This document shows positions 11,341 to 23,800 of a DNA stretch of 64,000 bases, piece by piece (the first letter of the stretch is position 1; every line of letters begins with the position of its first letter). Both the position numbers and the translations under genes were made by a program. The DNA is from Poa pratensis (Eukaryota; Streptophyta; Magnoliopsida; Poales; Poaceae), in NCBI GenBank assembly GCA_947311845.1, contig CAMZMU010000027.1, forward strand, positions 46,812,758 through 46,876,757, given 5' to 3'. A model generated the notes under the pieces. The model made no database searches, was not told the origin of the DNA, and worked only from the letters and a program-made list of their open reading frames with translations.

Positions 11341-12006
11341 TCAGAAGCCCGCGAATTTGGATTTGATAACGTCGACTTCATCCTCGCCCATGAGGAACGT
11401 CTTGGCTAGCACCTCCATGGGCATGGCCGGCTCGCTCGCGAAGAGCGAGAACGTGGGCACTACCAAGCCGGGCGACTGTCCATCGAACATGGCTACGAAC
11501 ACCGCGTCCCCAGCGCCGACATTGAGCTGGAAGTGCTGCAGCCCGCGGGGCACGACGAAGAGCTCGTTCTCCTTCACCACCTTGGAGTAGAGCCGGTTGG
11601 CTGCGGACGTGAACCCCACCATGACCTCGCCCTTGAGAACCAATACCAGCTCCGAGCCGCGAGGGTGCGAGTGCGGCGGGTTGAGCCCGCCCGGCGCGAG
11701 GTCGACGCGCGCGATGGAGAGCCCCAGCGTGTTCAGGCCCGGGAACGCCGACACCGTGGCGCGCGTGGTGTTTGCGCCGAAGGGGTTGCTTGTGTTGGAC
11801 CCGGAGACGATGGCGGCCGAGAAGAAGTCGTCGTCCACCACGGTGGCCGGCGTCTTGCACGTGAACCCGTCGACCGCCGTCGCGGCCTTAAGGTCGGCCA
11901 CGCAGAAATCCTGGAGCGGCGTCGGGTCCGAGAGGATGCACGGCACCGCGGCGAGGGCTGCGGCGAGCACCAGCACATGTAGCACAACAGAGGGAGCCGA
12001 TGCCAT
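11341..12006 (-). CDS. Germin-like protein (cupin), 221 aa
   Basis: An intact single-exon ORF for a secreted germin-like protein, a cell-wall cupin of a family that includes Mn-dependent superoxide dismutases and oxalate oxidases. Residues 1-26 form a hydrophobic signal peptide (MASAPSVVLHVLVLAAALAA). Cys34 and Cys49 (DFC...FTCK) match the conserved N-terminal disulfide. Germin box 1 carries the metal ligands in PPHSHPRGSELVLVLKGEV (His, His, Glu). Box 2 (VVPRGLQHFQLNVG) carries the third His. Length is typical for the family. The minus-strand TATA (CTATATAAAG, about 12120-12129) lies about 115 bp upstream of the ATG. Enzyme activity cannot be read from the sequence. The second exon some germin-like genes have is absent. 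No neighbouring paralogue is seen, though such genes often occur in tandem clusters. Confidence 0.95.
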   Translation of the reverse strand: MASAPSVVLHVLVLAAALAAVPCILSDPTPLQDFCVADLKAATAVDGFTCKTPATVVDDDFFSAAIVSGSNTSNPFGANTTRATVSAFPGLNTLGLSIARVDLAPGGLNPPHSHPRGSELVLVLKGEVMVGFTSAANRLYSKVVKENELFVVPRGLQHFQLNVGAGDAVFVAMFDGQSPGLVVPTFSLFASEPAMPMEVLAKTFLMGEDEVDVIKSKFAGF

Positions 12007-12119
12007 CGGAGATACGATGATGTTACTTACACGAATCGTTCTGGTGGTCTAGCCTGGGTATACTGTGGAGTAGCAAGTCTTCTCGGAATCTCGATGATGA
12101 CTTCGTGTCGTTGTTCGAT

Positions 12120-12129
12120 CTTTATATAG
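12120..12129 (-). promoter_or_regulatory. TATA box of the germin-like gene
   Basis: Minus strand CTATATAAAG, about 115 bp upstream of the start codon. A CTG/CCG triplet run (12178-12219) lies just upstream of it and would be promoter DNA, not transcript. Confidence 0.6.
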
Positions 12130-12830
12130 AGCGAGCTGCATCGACCGGTGGTGCATGCACGGTGGAGTTTATGTGGATTCTGCCGCTGCTGCCGCTGCTG
12201 CTGCTGCTGCTGCAGCAGGCGGTTTACTTGGTCGAAAAAGGGCGTGGTCGTCGTCGTGAGCGCCTGCTGTCGAGACCTCGGGACTGACAGGCAGCGGCCG
12301 GGCAGACACCATTTGGCCTCAGATGGGAGTCCAATTAGCTGTGTCCGCATTGTGGAATCTCCCCCGCTTATTATGAGATCCATTTTGCATCCAACAAATG
12401 ATATTATTTCTATTGATAAAAAACACATCTTAATGCGTGGTTTTAACATTTTTAAGCGCATGTCCATAAATTCCTTGTAGTATACATGAATCCAAAAAAA
12501 AATTACATAAATTCAGAAATTATTGATAGTGCATTGATATTTGAAAAGTCAAGCATTTGGACATCTCAGATAAATGGGGGAGATCCAACTAGTTGTTGAG
12601 TTACATTTTTCGTCCGCAGCCGGAAGCGTCGACAACCCGCTAGTATACTCGTGCATCGTGACAGTAGAACTGTCGGCTCGGGGGTTCTCCTCCATGGAAT
12701 TTCCGGGCAGCCCAATTAAGCATAGATATGGCCTAGAATAAGGTGATCCCCTTTGGCCGCTTCACCCGTTTCAACTTATTCTACTACTCAAGGAGACTTC
12801 ACAAGCTTGTCGACAAGGGGCACACTTTTT

Positions 12831-13299
12831 TAGGGTGACTAACAAGCTGCTCGGCTCGTTAAGGCTCGGCTCATTAAGACCTGTAATCGTTAAGCATCGA
12901 ATTGTTAAGCTCGTTAAGGCTAACGAGCTAAATATTCGCAAGCGCTCGCGAGCAGCTCGTTAAGAAAATGAATCTGAATTTAGAGATGACGAGGTGATGA
13001 ACGATTAACAAGAAGTAAATGGGATTCGATGTTTCACATCGGTTGATCATAAATCTCGGTTGTGATATGGGCTTGCTAAACAGTGTTGAGCTGCTAGTTA
13101 GATGAGATCTACCAAATCCAAATTAACGAGCTTAACAAGCTGCTCATGAGGCTCGTTAGATCGCTCGTTTAGCTCATTAGCAATAACGAGCCAAATCATT
13201 GGTTGGCTCTGTTCGTTAGCATAACAAGCCGAGCTAAACGAGTCGAGCAAACGAGTGCTTGTTTAGCTTATCGAGCATCGAGCTTTATGTCCAGCCCTA
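12831..13299. mobile_element. Non-autonomous hAT element, 469 bp
   Basis: Termini TAGGGTGACTAACAAGCTGC and, reverse-complemented, TAGGGCTGGACATAAAGCTC form imperfect inverted repeats. Flanks are CACTTTTT (12823-12830) and CACTTCTT (13300-13307), an 8-bp duplication with one mismatch, as expected for hAT. The interior is rich in GCTCGTTA/TAACGAGC repeats in both orientations and encodes nothing recognisable. Confidence 0.75.
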
Positions 13300-13307
13300 C
13301 ACTTCTT

Positions 13308-14660
13308 TACCTCCCTCTACGGACCATTTTCTTGGTCCCAATTAAGGAGGATGTAACTACCCTTGTGCAAATTCTTGACAATTTTGGCCATGTTACCGGG
13401 CTTATGACTAAGTTTCAAAAGAGCCCTGTCGCTCCCATTCGTTGCTCTAACGTTGACATCGGTGGCATTTTGAGGAACTTTCCAGCTACCGCCATTACCT
13501 TTTCGATGCGGTATCTTGAGCTTCTCTACCTCTCAAAAAGCTCAAGCGCACCCGTCTGCACTTCATTGAAGACAAGGTCGCCTGTCGGCTTGCTCCTTGG
13601 CAAGGAAAGTCGTTCAACTTCGTGTGGCGCACTCCCTCGGCAAAATCGGTTCTGACGGAAAAAAACTATTTATCTCTTAACAAGCATTGAGGTTCCGGTG
13701 GTGTTCCTCCAAGCTATGCAAATACTTATGCGTGCTTGGATTTGGACGGGTTTCGATAAAGTCTCCGGAGGCAAGTGTAAAATCAATTTGAAGCTCGTTT
13801 ATCGCCCTACCGTGTTCGGTGGCCTTGGGGTCCTAAGCTTGGAGATGTTCTCTCACGCTCTCCACCTTAGGTGGCCATGACTTGATTGGACGGAACCGCA
13901 GAGGCCACGAGACGAACCGGTCTCCCTTGCAACAAAGACAATATGGACCTCTTTGACTCCTTGACCAAGTTGCCACCGTGAATGGTGATAAGGCCCGATT
14001 CTGGAGTGCCCCTTGGGCCGACGGAATCAGCCCAAAAACCTTTGCCGCTTCCATACTTGCTCTATCCGAAAAGAAATATTGGTTGGTTAGGAAGGCTCCA
14101 AATTAATAACAATTATTCGGTACATAAAATTGACATCTCCAATGGTTTGTCGGTACTCCGCATCCAAGGGTTCGTTCGTTTATGGGAGTTCACCTCCTCT
14201 CTTCAACTCCATGAGGGCACCCGCAACATGATCATTTGGCAGCTCACGGCTTCGGGCTCCTACACATTGGCCTCCACCTATAAAGACCAATTTGATGGGA
14301 CCATTAGGTCTCAAATGAATAGTACTATTTACAAGGCGTGGGCTCCGCTGAAATGCAAATTCTTTGCATGGGTCATCACTCAAAACCGAGTTTGGACGAC
14401 GGACCGGCTCCAACGCCGGGTTGGCCTAATTGTGGCAGTTACCCGCTTTGTCCGCGGGTACCCGAAGCCGCGCTTCATCAATTGGATTTCGGTGAAAGAT
14501 TGGCTTCATCTTGCGTCCTTTGATCCGGCGAGTTGGTCTGGGTTGCACGATGTGAAAACTTGGTGGCTCCAAGTTGTCCTCTCATCTTATGGAGGAGCTT
14601 GCTTTCACTGTGGGTGTGAGTGTGATACAGTGGCTCATTTGCTTAGCTCAGCGACCATCT
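13308..14660 (+). pseudogene. Degenerate LINE ORF2 fragment (RT end and zf-RVT)
   Basis: Plus-strand frames give pieces of a LINE reverse transcriptase: VQILDNFGHVTGLMTKFQKS near 13350, then NLKLVYRPTVFGGLGVLSLE near 13790. The C-terminal zinc-binding part follows: WAPLKCKFFAWVITQNRVWT near 14340, TDRLQRR and WPNCGSYPLC. At least four frame changes and several stops are present, so it is a decayed, 5'-truncated copy. The hAT element at 12831 inserted at or near its left end. Confidence 0.75.
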
Positions 14661-15107
14661 AAATTAGGTAGCCTTAAGCTTGATGCTCCTAATTGCATTT
14701 TAGAGCTAGTAGATACAAATTATCATCATAAGCAATATGGAACAAGTCTTAAATCTCATTACTCAGTATTTCTGAACCAAGATAACAATTTCCCCCAAAA
14801 GTCAAACGTCCCTCCGTACGTGTATTACAGAATACTCTACGAATGACGAAATCGGGCCTCACATTCCTACTTATTCCCGTGCATGTGTCTTTAGATTTAG
14901 ATCATTCGACGTAATGATTGATTGATCAGTTTAAACATCTCACTACACCCCGACAAAACTGATCATGATGCCGACGAGCGGTATGAACAATTCCGCCATA
15001 GCCGAGTCTAGTGGAGTCGTCGGAGCCGCCGTAGCAAGCGCGCATGCCTTGAACGCGTCCCCACTCCACCACACCTCGCCACCTCTACGTACACTCATAC
15101 GTACCTA
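14661..15107. other. Intergenic, nothing recognised
   Basis: No coding, RNA gene or repeat terminus could be supported in this stretch between the LINE fragment and the next MITE. Confidence 0.5.
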
Positions 15108-15471
15108 CTCCCTCCGTTTAGGTTTGTTGGGCCTCTAATAAAAAGCTCCGTGACCAAGGCGTAAGATGATAGGGTGTGAGAAATTTTGAGTTCAATTTTT
15201 TAAACCAATCAAATCACTTTAAAGCTGAGCATAATTGTTGTTGATTAATGTGTTTATTGCTAGAAAGCTGAACCATGGACATGCATAGGCCGCATGCAAG
15301 GAGCTGCAGCGGCTATGTGTGAATTTAGAAGAATGAGGGCCACGTTGGCCATTAAAACATGCAAAAAAAAATTGAGATCTATTAAAACATGCAATTAATA
15401 TGAACTTTAGGCCTAATAAACATGAACAATTCGGAATTCGTCAGAGGCCTTAAACACCCGAACGGAAGGAG
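15108..15471. mobile_element. Stowaway-type MITE, 364 bp
   Basis: Starts CTCCCTCCGTTTAGGTTTGT and ends ACACCCGAACGGAAGGAG, with TA at 15106-15107 and 15472-15473. The inner GGGCCTC/GAGGCC and TTAGGCC tracts extend the imperfect inverted repeat. It lies about 0.5 kb upstream of the small gene at 15965. Confidence 0.7.
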
Positions 15472-15837
15472 TACCTGTTCCGTCGAAAGTGAAAGTCCGC
15501 ATGTAAATTAACTACGGACCGGATGCCGGCCCTTATTTTCTTCCAGCGCCGAGCCCTACCTCACCTCCGTTGATCAATTTGATTGATTGATTGATACTGC
15601 AACATTTGTATATCGTCGGTAATTTATTGCCGGTCAAAGTCTGATAACCATTTCTTTCCCGCCTCGAATAAACATACCGCTATGATCTCAACGTCCAACA
15701 ACTCCCTCGAAGACGACCTTCCCCAGCATCATCAGTTGCTGCTCCTTTGTCCAGTCGCGGCAGCGCCCGGCGATTCCCATGCCATACACGCAACGCAAGC
15801 ACATACCCATTGACTCTCCCTAACTCAAACCCCACGG

Positions 15838-15846
15838 TCATATATA
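15838..15846 (+). promoter_or_regulatory. TATA box of the small gene at 15965
   Basis: TCATATATAGACG sits about 120 bp upstream of the ATG in an otherwise GC-rich leader. The spacing fits a plant core promoter with a 5' UTR of roughly 90 nt. Confidence 0.6.
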
Positions 15847-15964
15847 GACGCGCCGGCCGCGCGGACCGGCAGGTAGAAGAAAGGTCACAGCTTCACAAGC
15901 TAAGCTAGCCCGTCGAGTCGAGAGAAAGAAGAGCAGCTAGCATAGCGGGAGGCCACCAGAGAGC

Positions 15965-16249
15965 ATGGCGGGGCTGCAGCGATCCAGCGAGACGTTCCGG
16001 CGGTCGGGGTCGTCGGGGATGGTGTGGGAGGAGAAGGTGGCGTCGGACAAGGAGACTGTGGCCCCCGCCGCGCGGATGCAGCGGAGCGGCTCCAGCGGGC
16101 ACGGCGGGTACAGGGCCGGACACGTCCAGCCCGCGCTCGACCCGCCATCCCCGCGCGTCGCCGCCTGCGGCTTCTGCAGTCTCTTCGGCAAGGAGCCGCC
16201 TCAGCAGCCGTGCGCCGGCGGTGGCGGCGCCAAGGCGAAGCGTCGGTGA
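15965..16249 (+). CDS. Small Ser/Gly-rich protein, MAPK-kinase-substrate (At1g80180-like) family, 94 aa
   Basis: An intact single-exon ORF. The N-terminus MAGLQRSSETFRRSGSSGMV followed by WEEK, the PPSPRVAACGFCSLFGK block near residues 60-75 and the total length match the plant family of short proteins annotated as MAPK kinase substrates (At1g80180/At1g15400). Members of that family are phosphorylated by MAP kinases and affect stomatal patterning. Here the SP in DPPSPRV is a candidate proline-directed phosphosite. The middle is low-complexity and the C-terminus is Gly/Lys/Arg-rich. There is no signal peptide or membrane segment. The start is supported by the family-typical MAGLQRS and by the TATA box at about 15840. 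The family assignment is by motif recall, not alignment. Confidence 0.78.
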   Translation: MAGLQRSSETFRRSGSSGMVWEEKVASDKETVAPAARMQRSGSSGHGGYRAGHVQPALDPPSPRVAACGFCSLFGKEPPQQPCAGGGGAKAKRR

Positions 16250-16811
16250 GCCAGGACAGCTAGCTTGCTTGCCGAGCGCGGTTTATGTACGCCAGCCAGA
16301 CTCGTGGCGCGATCTTTTGTGGTGTACTAGCTTAATTTGGGGAGTTAGAACCTAGAACTCATGCTGTCATGCATGCATGATCAAAATGCAAATTAGGGGA
16401 TTTCTGTAGGCAGGCTGAGCTACATGATCCGCCACATTGTGAATATTATATGTATCTTTTTTCTGCGCTCGCACAACAGAAAGAAAAACGAGATGTGCTT
16501 AATATCCTTGTGGATTAAAGTTCAGTACATTAGATCAGACCTTCATGCTTTTGTCCGGCCAACAAAGCTGCGGAAATTTGCTAAATTCAGGAATTTGGGA
16601 TGTACTCCTAATTACTAACTGGCACTTCACATTTTGGTGTGGATATTAGAATGATGAAACTACAAAGTCATGTCCCATGACGAGTCAATTCCCAAGTTAA
16701 TATTTTGTCCACGTATGGAAGGAAATCAGGAATGAGCATTATGTTCTTCAGTCTTCAGAACGAGATTGGACTTGTTTCCACTGCCCGTTCACACATGACA
16801 GTTATATCGTA
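16250..16811. other. 3' flank of the small gene
   Basis: Probable 3' UTR and intergenic AT-rich sequence. No other gene or repeat terminus is supported. Confidence 0.4.
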
Positions 16812-17053
16812 CTCTCTCTTGGTTCCAAAATAATTAAAAAGTTCTACATTTGTCTCAAGTTAAAGTTTGATCAAAATTATAGAAAAATAAATCAACATTT
16901 ACCACACCAATTTAGTTCTATTGGATTCTCCATAAATCTAAATTCCTGTAATATTGATTTAGCATTACATATTTTCTTAATAGTTTCAGTCAAACATAAA
17001 GACATTTGACTTGGGACAAACCTGGAACTTCAATTATTTCGGAACGAAATGAG
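16812..17053. mobile_element. Stowaway-type MITE, 242 bp
   Basis: Starts CTCTCTCTTGGTTCCAAAAT and ends ATTTCGGAACGAAATGAG, with TA at 16810-16811 and 17054-17055. The interior ACTTTAACTTGAGACAAA-type arms are typical of this MITE group (TTTGTCTCAAGTTAAAGTTT near 16850 and its partner CATTTGACTTGGGACAAA near 17005). Confidence 0.75.
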
Positions 17054-17055
17054 TA

Positions 17056-17865
17056 GTATATCTTGTAAGGAGAGACTTCGGAGCTGCCATTCAACCTTTC
17101 ACTGGAAAGAAATTCCCTCCCATTGAAACAATAGCGAGTCATCAACTTGCAAGGGAAGTAAATTTATACGAAGTGTCACTTCAGCGAGCCTGCATAGCCC
17201 CAGTTCAACGTTAGACCATGACTAATCAGTAATCATGCACACCGAGGAGACGAAGTAATTTCTTCCATGCGGAAGAATCTAACCATGAACCATCGCAGCA
17301 CCTGTTCTCACACCAGATTGACTAAGCTTACATACCTTTACACCGTCTGAATGTTTCCGACATTAACTGCAAGCAAAGATTTCGAGTTCAAAGTTTATCG
17401 TTTGAAGACCGAAGCTTTACCACTTTTGAAGCCGAAGATCCAGGATCATTGTTTATCTCTTATCCAATCTAAACTTCAAAAGTTAGAATGAATCCGAACT
17501 CTGATAAATACTACAAATATACAACTTCGGTACTGGAGATACTGGAGTTTAGACTACTAAAATTCAAAGTTACAAAATTTGGATTGTGGCCCGAGATTTA
17601 AGAACCAAAATCTTCAAATTTGTAACTCTATTAATTCAAACAATTCATGCTGCAATTCAACTATGCAGACAGAATAATGAATGAACTGCGTATTTTAGGT
17701 TCGAAATTACTAGACTACCTTTAGAACATATGATAAAGTACAACAGCCAAGAGACAGGATGGAGATAACCATCTCACTTTCATAGTAACCCTGGGCTGTT
17801 TCACCAAACAACTTGATAGAACAACACTACTGACGATTCAACAGTGATTTTCTGAAGATTCGGCA
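17056..17865. other. 3' flank of the CLC gene
   Basis: AT-rich sequence with no coding evidence. The proximal part (about 17600-17865) would hold the CLC-e 3' UTR on the minus strand. Confidence 0.4.
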
Positions 17866-20800
17866 TCATCTCTCTCCCTTTCTAATCTCAGATGTGGAAG
17901 TGAAAAAGTCTCTTGCCGCCAAAGCTCTGAAAGAGAACATGACAAGAAGGAAAAACGAATAAATGGTTGATTATAGGTTGGAATAATTTATCGCTTTACT
18001 CATTACTAACAGTTGAAATCTGGAAATGGAGTTTTCCAAATATTCAATAGTACCTTCGAGCGATGGTGATGCACTCTCTATCTACAAAACCAATCAAGAG
18101 TCCTCCATCGCCATGATCAAAATGTTCTGTAACTACAGGAACTTGGTCCACTTGTAAAGAATCCATAATCTTTTCAGCAGTAGTAAGTGGCATCTGAGGT
18201 GTCACAGACAACATTTTACACCTAACGGCCCCACAAACATGAGATACCAGACGTTCTTGTACCTGTTTCAGCATTAACAGAAACGAGTACCAAAAATAAG
18301 GACCATTGACAATAGATATCGTATCAAGTTATACAAACTTAACATCTTCTGAAGTTAAGTTTGTACTTCAGAAAATAAAAACCCAACTCATTTCCACGGT
18401 TTATATAAAACCTGTGAAGTTTGAAGTAAGCATGAATCACAACTTTAGTGTTCATAAATAACTTTTCTGAAAGAGTTGAGAAATATGACAAATATAGCAA
18501 CCCTATTGGGACTTGAGGAAGTGTGACTAAGGGACTCCTGTACTAACTCCATTAAGTAAGAACCCTACTTTCATTGGAGGACAAGTAGGAAACTAAAAAA
18601 TATGAGGTGTGGCAAATGGACATAGATGACCCAACGCAAGTAAATCACTGATGAAGCAATAGACAACGTCATCAACCAAGATAGAAGTTATTAGGGTGCT
18701 ACAGAGGACCAGAGACTGAGTTATCCTTTAGCCAAGGATCTAAAGGTCCTAAGATGATAGTTTGTTAGTTTGTTATGTGATGATTTCTGAGTTGCTTCTT
18801 TCATGTATCACAATTCACAACTGTATTGTTGCGTACGGTGTAAGACTGAGTACAGCATGATTTTGGTTCCGAATCCAGAATAGGCAAGTGGAAGCGACTA
18901 TTACATACGCTAGTTATCTGTAATGTCGTGTACAGGGTTAGACTGAGTATCGTACCCTTTGGTTCGGAATCCAGCATAGGCATATGGAAGCAACTACTAC
19001 CTATTCTAGTTTTTCTTCGATAAAGACTACATATTCTAGTTTTTCTTCGATAAAGACTACATATCCTAGTTACCTGCAATGAAACTGGGCCCAGTGGTGG
19101 TGGTGCTCTACAACTGGCAGATACAAATAACAGAAAATACATGTGCATAAATAAGACAATGACATATTTTGATAAAAACATCAATGTTATACAAATTGGT
19201 ACAATGAACCAGTGGAAAATGGCGGTAATTCTCACCTCGGTTTGCATACTGGTGGTTTTCGAAGTTTTGCAGAAATCTTGGAAATCCTTGAGTGTTAGCA
19301 AGCCTACTAGAGATTTATTGCTCTCCGTTATCATAACAAATGGTTGCTTTTCCGTAAGCATCAGATTTAGTGCCTCGACTGCTGGAGTTTTCACTGAGAC
19401 AGAAACGTATCTAGTTTTCATAGCCTCAGCAACAGTAAGATTTTCCAGCATGTTATCATCTCTGGCGTCATAAACACAAAGTGAGCTTTCAAGTTTACAT
19501 AAGTCTGAGGTAGAATCAACACTAGCCACAGAAGTGACTTGTTGAGTTTGAGAGGACATAATTTTCTCCTCTTGAACGGTGTTTGTTTTCTCCTCGCTGA
19601 AGTGCAGCTTGACCTTACTGTTCGTAGATAATCTTTGAGGAGAAGCAATCCAAGATGATAGTCCAACAGCACCAAGCAAAGGTAGAACTATACGATAGTC
19701 CTGTGTAAGCTCAAACAGTAGAAGGACAGATGTCAGAGGCACCTTGCATACACCGGCAAGAGTAGCTGCCATACCTACCTGCAAAGATTAAAAAAGGAAA
19801 CAAACATAAACAATAGTAGTACTGATTGCTTAATATCTTATCAGTGCAGTGACAACACATATGCAGTCAGGGGCAAAGCTAGAGCAAAAATTCATTGGGT
19901 TCAGCTCTTTGTATTGTAGTGTAATGTTCCACTAATTAGTAATATCACACACTAATTTAACAAAGTTTTAAGGTATTTTATTGGGTCCATCGGAACCCAA
20001 TGGCTCTATGCCAGCTCCGCCACTGTATGCAGTGACAACAAAAGAACCACAAGAGATGGAAATGCCACCACATATGAGTATTATTAACACTACAAACATA
20101 CAGATAGATGTTGAAGTGCTCCCTTTGTTGCAAAATGGAAGGCTGCCTTGGCATGGTCTACAGCATTGAACGGTGTTTGTTTCATTTAAGATTTTTACCG
20201 ATAACTAGATTAATCATGATCATATTGAAATGTTTCAAAATAAGAATCTAACAGTACCACTTTTCTGTAATTAAATAAAACCTGCAATTGGACTAACTCT
20301 TGGTCGAAGTTTACAAAGTTTGATTCTTGAGATGTGCTGGTCCTTTCCAAAAAAGCAACAGGAGTAGTTGACCAGAAAAAGACAAGATTGCGTTAATGGA
20401 CATATTACCAGGCCATATGCTTGAGGTGATGCCACGTCTAGGAAGGGGACATGAAACAGTGCTTCAGATCCAGTAAATGTGAACCTCATGAACTTCCCAT
20501 ATGCCATGCCTGTAGCTGCACCAATAAAAAGGGATGGTGCATAATAACCCCCAACCAATCCAAAAGCCCTGCACAAAGATGTCGCCAATATTTTTACTCC
20601 AATGAGCTGAACCAATACAGATGCTGAGAGACCACTTGTAAATGGCCGTGATTCCAGTAAAATATCAACATTCTCAAAGCCCCAGTACAGAACTTCGGGG
20701 TATATAAGAGCTAGAAGACCAACAACAAGGCCACCCAAGGCAGGTGATGCAGCCCTTGGTAATCCAGTTTCCTTTTGTAAACTTTCAACTATGTCCATAG

Positions 20801-23800
20801 TTAGTGCTGTACACCTAGATAGTGTGATTGACACCAAGCCACAAAAGACGCCCAGCAAGAGATATAGAGGAAGTTCTGACATTTATGAAGTCATGTAAAT
20901 ATCCTCATACATTCATTCTCTGGAGCAGGAAAAACAAAAGGTAAAAAGAAGGTAACACTAAAAGTCACTTAAGACCAACCTACCATCGGGAGGATATTAG
21001 TTTGTATAAGGGCGTTCTATATGGCTATATAAGGCCAAACAGCAGATGAATATATTCTAGTAACACTAGGGGTACATAAACTTGTCGCGCGTGAGCAAAC
21101 TGGTACACAAACTTATAAACTGGGGTCAGCCGGTACAATAACTTGCGAGACTGTGCAAAATTGATCCAAATCGATCTAGCGCTTACACGTGGCGTTGTCC
21201 TTTCACCAAAAACACCCTTTAAGTTTTCCTATCACGGCCGTGACCTTCCTCTGTTCCCCTTGCTGTCTGGGATTCAGCCACCGCGGAGCTGCTGGCGTGG
21301 AGCGCATCAGGTGGGCGGTGGTGCTGAAGTTGGTCCACCGGCGGCATGAACCTTCTGCCGCAGCTGCAGATCCCTTCTCGTGGTGGACGAGACAAGGCAA
21401 GGGCAAGGCGGCGGCGTCGTCCCCAAGGCTAAACTAATGGAGGCCCAGGAGGTCACGCGAGGGGAGCAGCAGCTTCAAGTGCCTCACGTCGGCCATTGGG
21501 TCCCTGTTGAGCAAGTTCGACCGTGGCTCCGGCAGGCTGGCCGACGACAGCGATGTCCTCTTCCTGGACAAGCCCGTGCTGATCTCCCGTGATGGTGAGC
21601 GTGGCAGCGAAACAGAGCAGAGCAGTAGCGTCGATGACCACACAACCACATCCGTTGCCTTCCCGATCTCCGTAATAGCCACGACCGGAATCCCAGCGGC
21701 CACGCCGTGCAGAATATCTTTGTCAGGGACGTGAATCGATGTGGCCGAGGCGCGGCTGGAGAGTGGAGACAGAGGCGCTCATGTTCGGGTGCTTGGACGC
21801 CGGCTGCGCCAAGTACAGCTGCTCCGCACTGCGCGCGCGCACAACGGCGCCATGGACGAGTGCTTCAACTGTGTGTACCACTACCAGCGTGAACTCTGAA
21901 CACCACAGCAGTAAGGTCGGCGTGTCGCTGGCGCCGGAGCTCATGCGGTGGCCGGCGACGCGCTCAAGACCAACACCTCCACGTTGGTCGTTCCATTCAC
22001 CGAGCAGCTCAGGTCTCTGATGATGCGCCACAAGTTTCGCGGCGTGCGCCCCTACATCCCCAAATTCCCGTGCGCGTTCCAGGACTGCTGCGTGCATGCC
22101 GGCGGCCGCGCGACGCTGGAAGGGGTGCAGCGCAGCGTGAGCCTAGAGGACGAGGACTTGAAGCTAACACACACGCTGTGACGCTGCATCGGTTCGGCAA
22201 CACCAGCAGCAACTCGCTCTGATAGGTCATAGGAGCTAGGACGTCGCACTCGAACCAGACCATGGTGCGTGTCCTCGCCGTCGCTCCGGGCCTTCTTGTG
22301 TCGCGGTTGCCGGGGCTCCGGCGACGGCAGCGATATTTCCGCTGCCGTCATGGCCACCGCTATGCACACCGACGAGGACGATGATGCCGAGACCCGAGAT
22401 TGGAGTGTGGGGACGAGGCACTCGTTGCATCTGCCGGAGGTCCGAGGATGGCATGCTGGAAGGTGCAGAACCAAACTCACGTAGGAAGCTAGCTCCTTTT
22501 TTTACTCCGTTTTGACGCCGTGCTGTTGGCGTTCCTCGAGGCGCTTGTCGCTGGCAGCGGCTGAATCCTGGCCGGCGAGGTTAGAAGGGGAACCGAGGAA
22601 GGTTCTGATTGTGAGAGGAAATTTCGAAGGGTGTATTTTGCGAAAATAACAACGCCACGTGTGAGCGTTAGGTCGATTTGGATCAATTCTGCACCGTCTC
22701 ACAAGTTATTGGACCAGCTGACCCCCATTTATAAGTTTGTGTATGAATTTGCTCGCACACGAAAAGTTCATGTACCCTGTTGTTATTACCTCTATTTTTT
22801 TTGACAAAGAAACAGCAGATAAATATAGGAGCATTAGGTATTCAAGAGAAAATTGTGCAATTTGGAAACAATTAATGCTTATTTGACTACTGCACTTACT
22901 TTTCAGCATTTTTCATTCGGTATCTTATTTGACTACTTTAATGGAATCTTTTTAATGAAACAATGGCCTGGTAATTGTAATTCACAAAAAAAAATTGGTA
23001 ATTTGCGTTTGAGGATGCAGAGCCCGGGAGGCCTGTCTTTGCTTTTAAAAAATTTGGTGGAGGGCACGACATACTTACTTTGACATGTGAAGTTATTTGG
23101 GAAGTGTTATTCAGCAGGAAGTTAAAAGAGAAAATAATTCGTTATAATAGACTGTCACGCCTAACTGCGACATAAATGTATTTTGACACATGAAGTTATT
23201 TAGGAAGTGCTATTCCACAGGAATAAGAAGATAATTCGTCATAAGAAACTGTGACACCTAACCATAAATATTGCAAGATGTACTCTGCATTTATAAGGAG
23301 TGCTGAAATCTGAATTATAGCATAGACAAAGTACCAGTCGGGGAGCGAAAATCATATTCTGGAACAGTGAAAGCAGGATCAGAACCGAGACCAATCTCTG
23401 AAACGACAGATGCTATCACTGCACTTAGGATCACCATAGGGGTTGAGTTGGAAAGAGGTGAAGAATCCGCAGATGAAGGCCACAAAACAGACTCCACCGC
23501 AAAAAAACACCCAGCAACAGCAGCATTGAAACCTAAAATACAGGAAAATCACCTGAAATATAAGTAAAATTAAATGAGAAAGCAGAAAACACTGATATAT
23601 TTATTTACTTTGGCTGTTGGACATGTTGATCGATTCAGTGTACTACTCATAACTGGTGAATCTTTCTCAAGAAACCATAACAGGTAAATCTGATACTTGC
23701 TGCTACCTGTTGGGTATAGCTAGACATAGGAATATGTCCCATAAATTCCCTAACTGATGCAAATAAGTTATAGCTATCTTTATCTTATTAACATCTGAGT

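Noticed and set aside
11378..11982. ORFs overlapping the germin-like gene on both strands
   Set aside because: Shadows of the GC-rich, well-supported germin-like frame.
18044..18053. CLC-e stop codon directly at the end of exon 6
   Set aside because: A GT donor at 18052-18053 and a good acceptor at 17927-17928 give an in-phase last exon with the family-like RALAARDFF end. The read-through stop could be an alternative transcript.
21750..22222. KCS as a functional gene
   Set aside because: Only the C-terminal half is present, frames are broken and no active-site Cys region exists.
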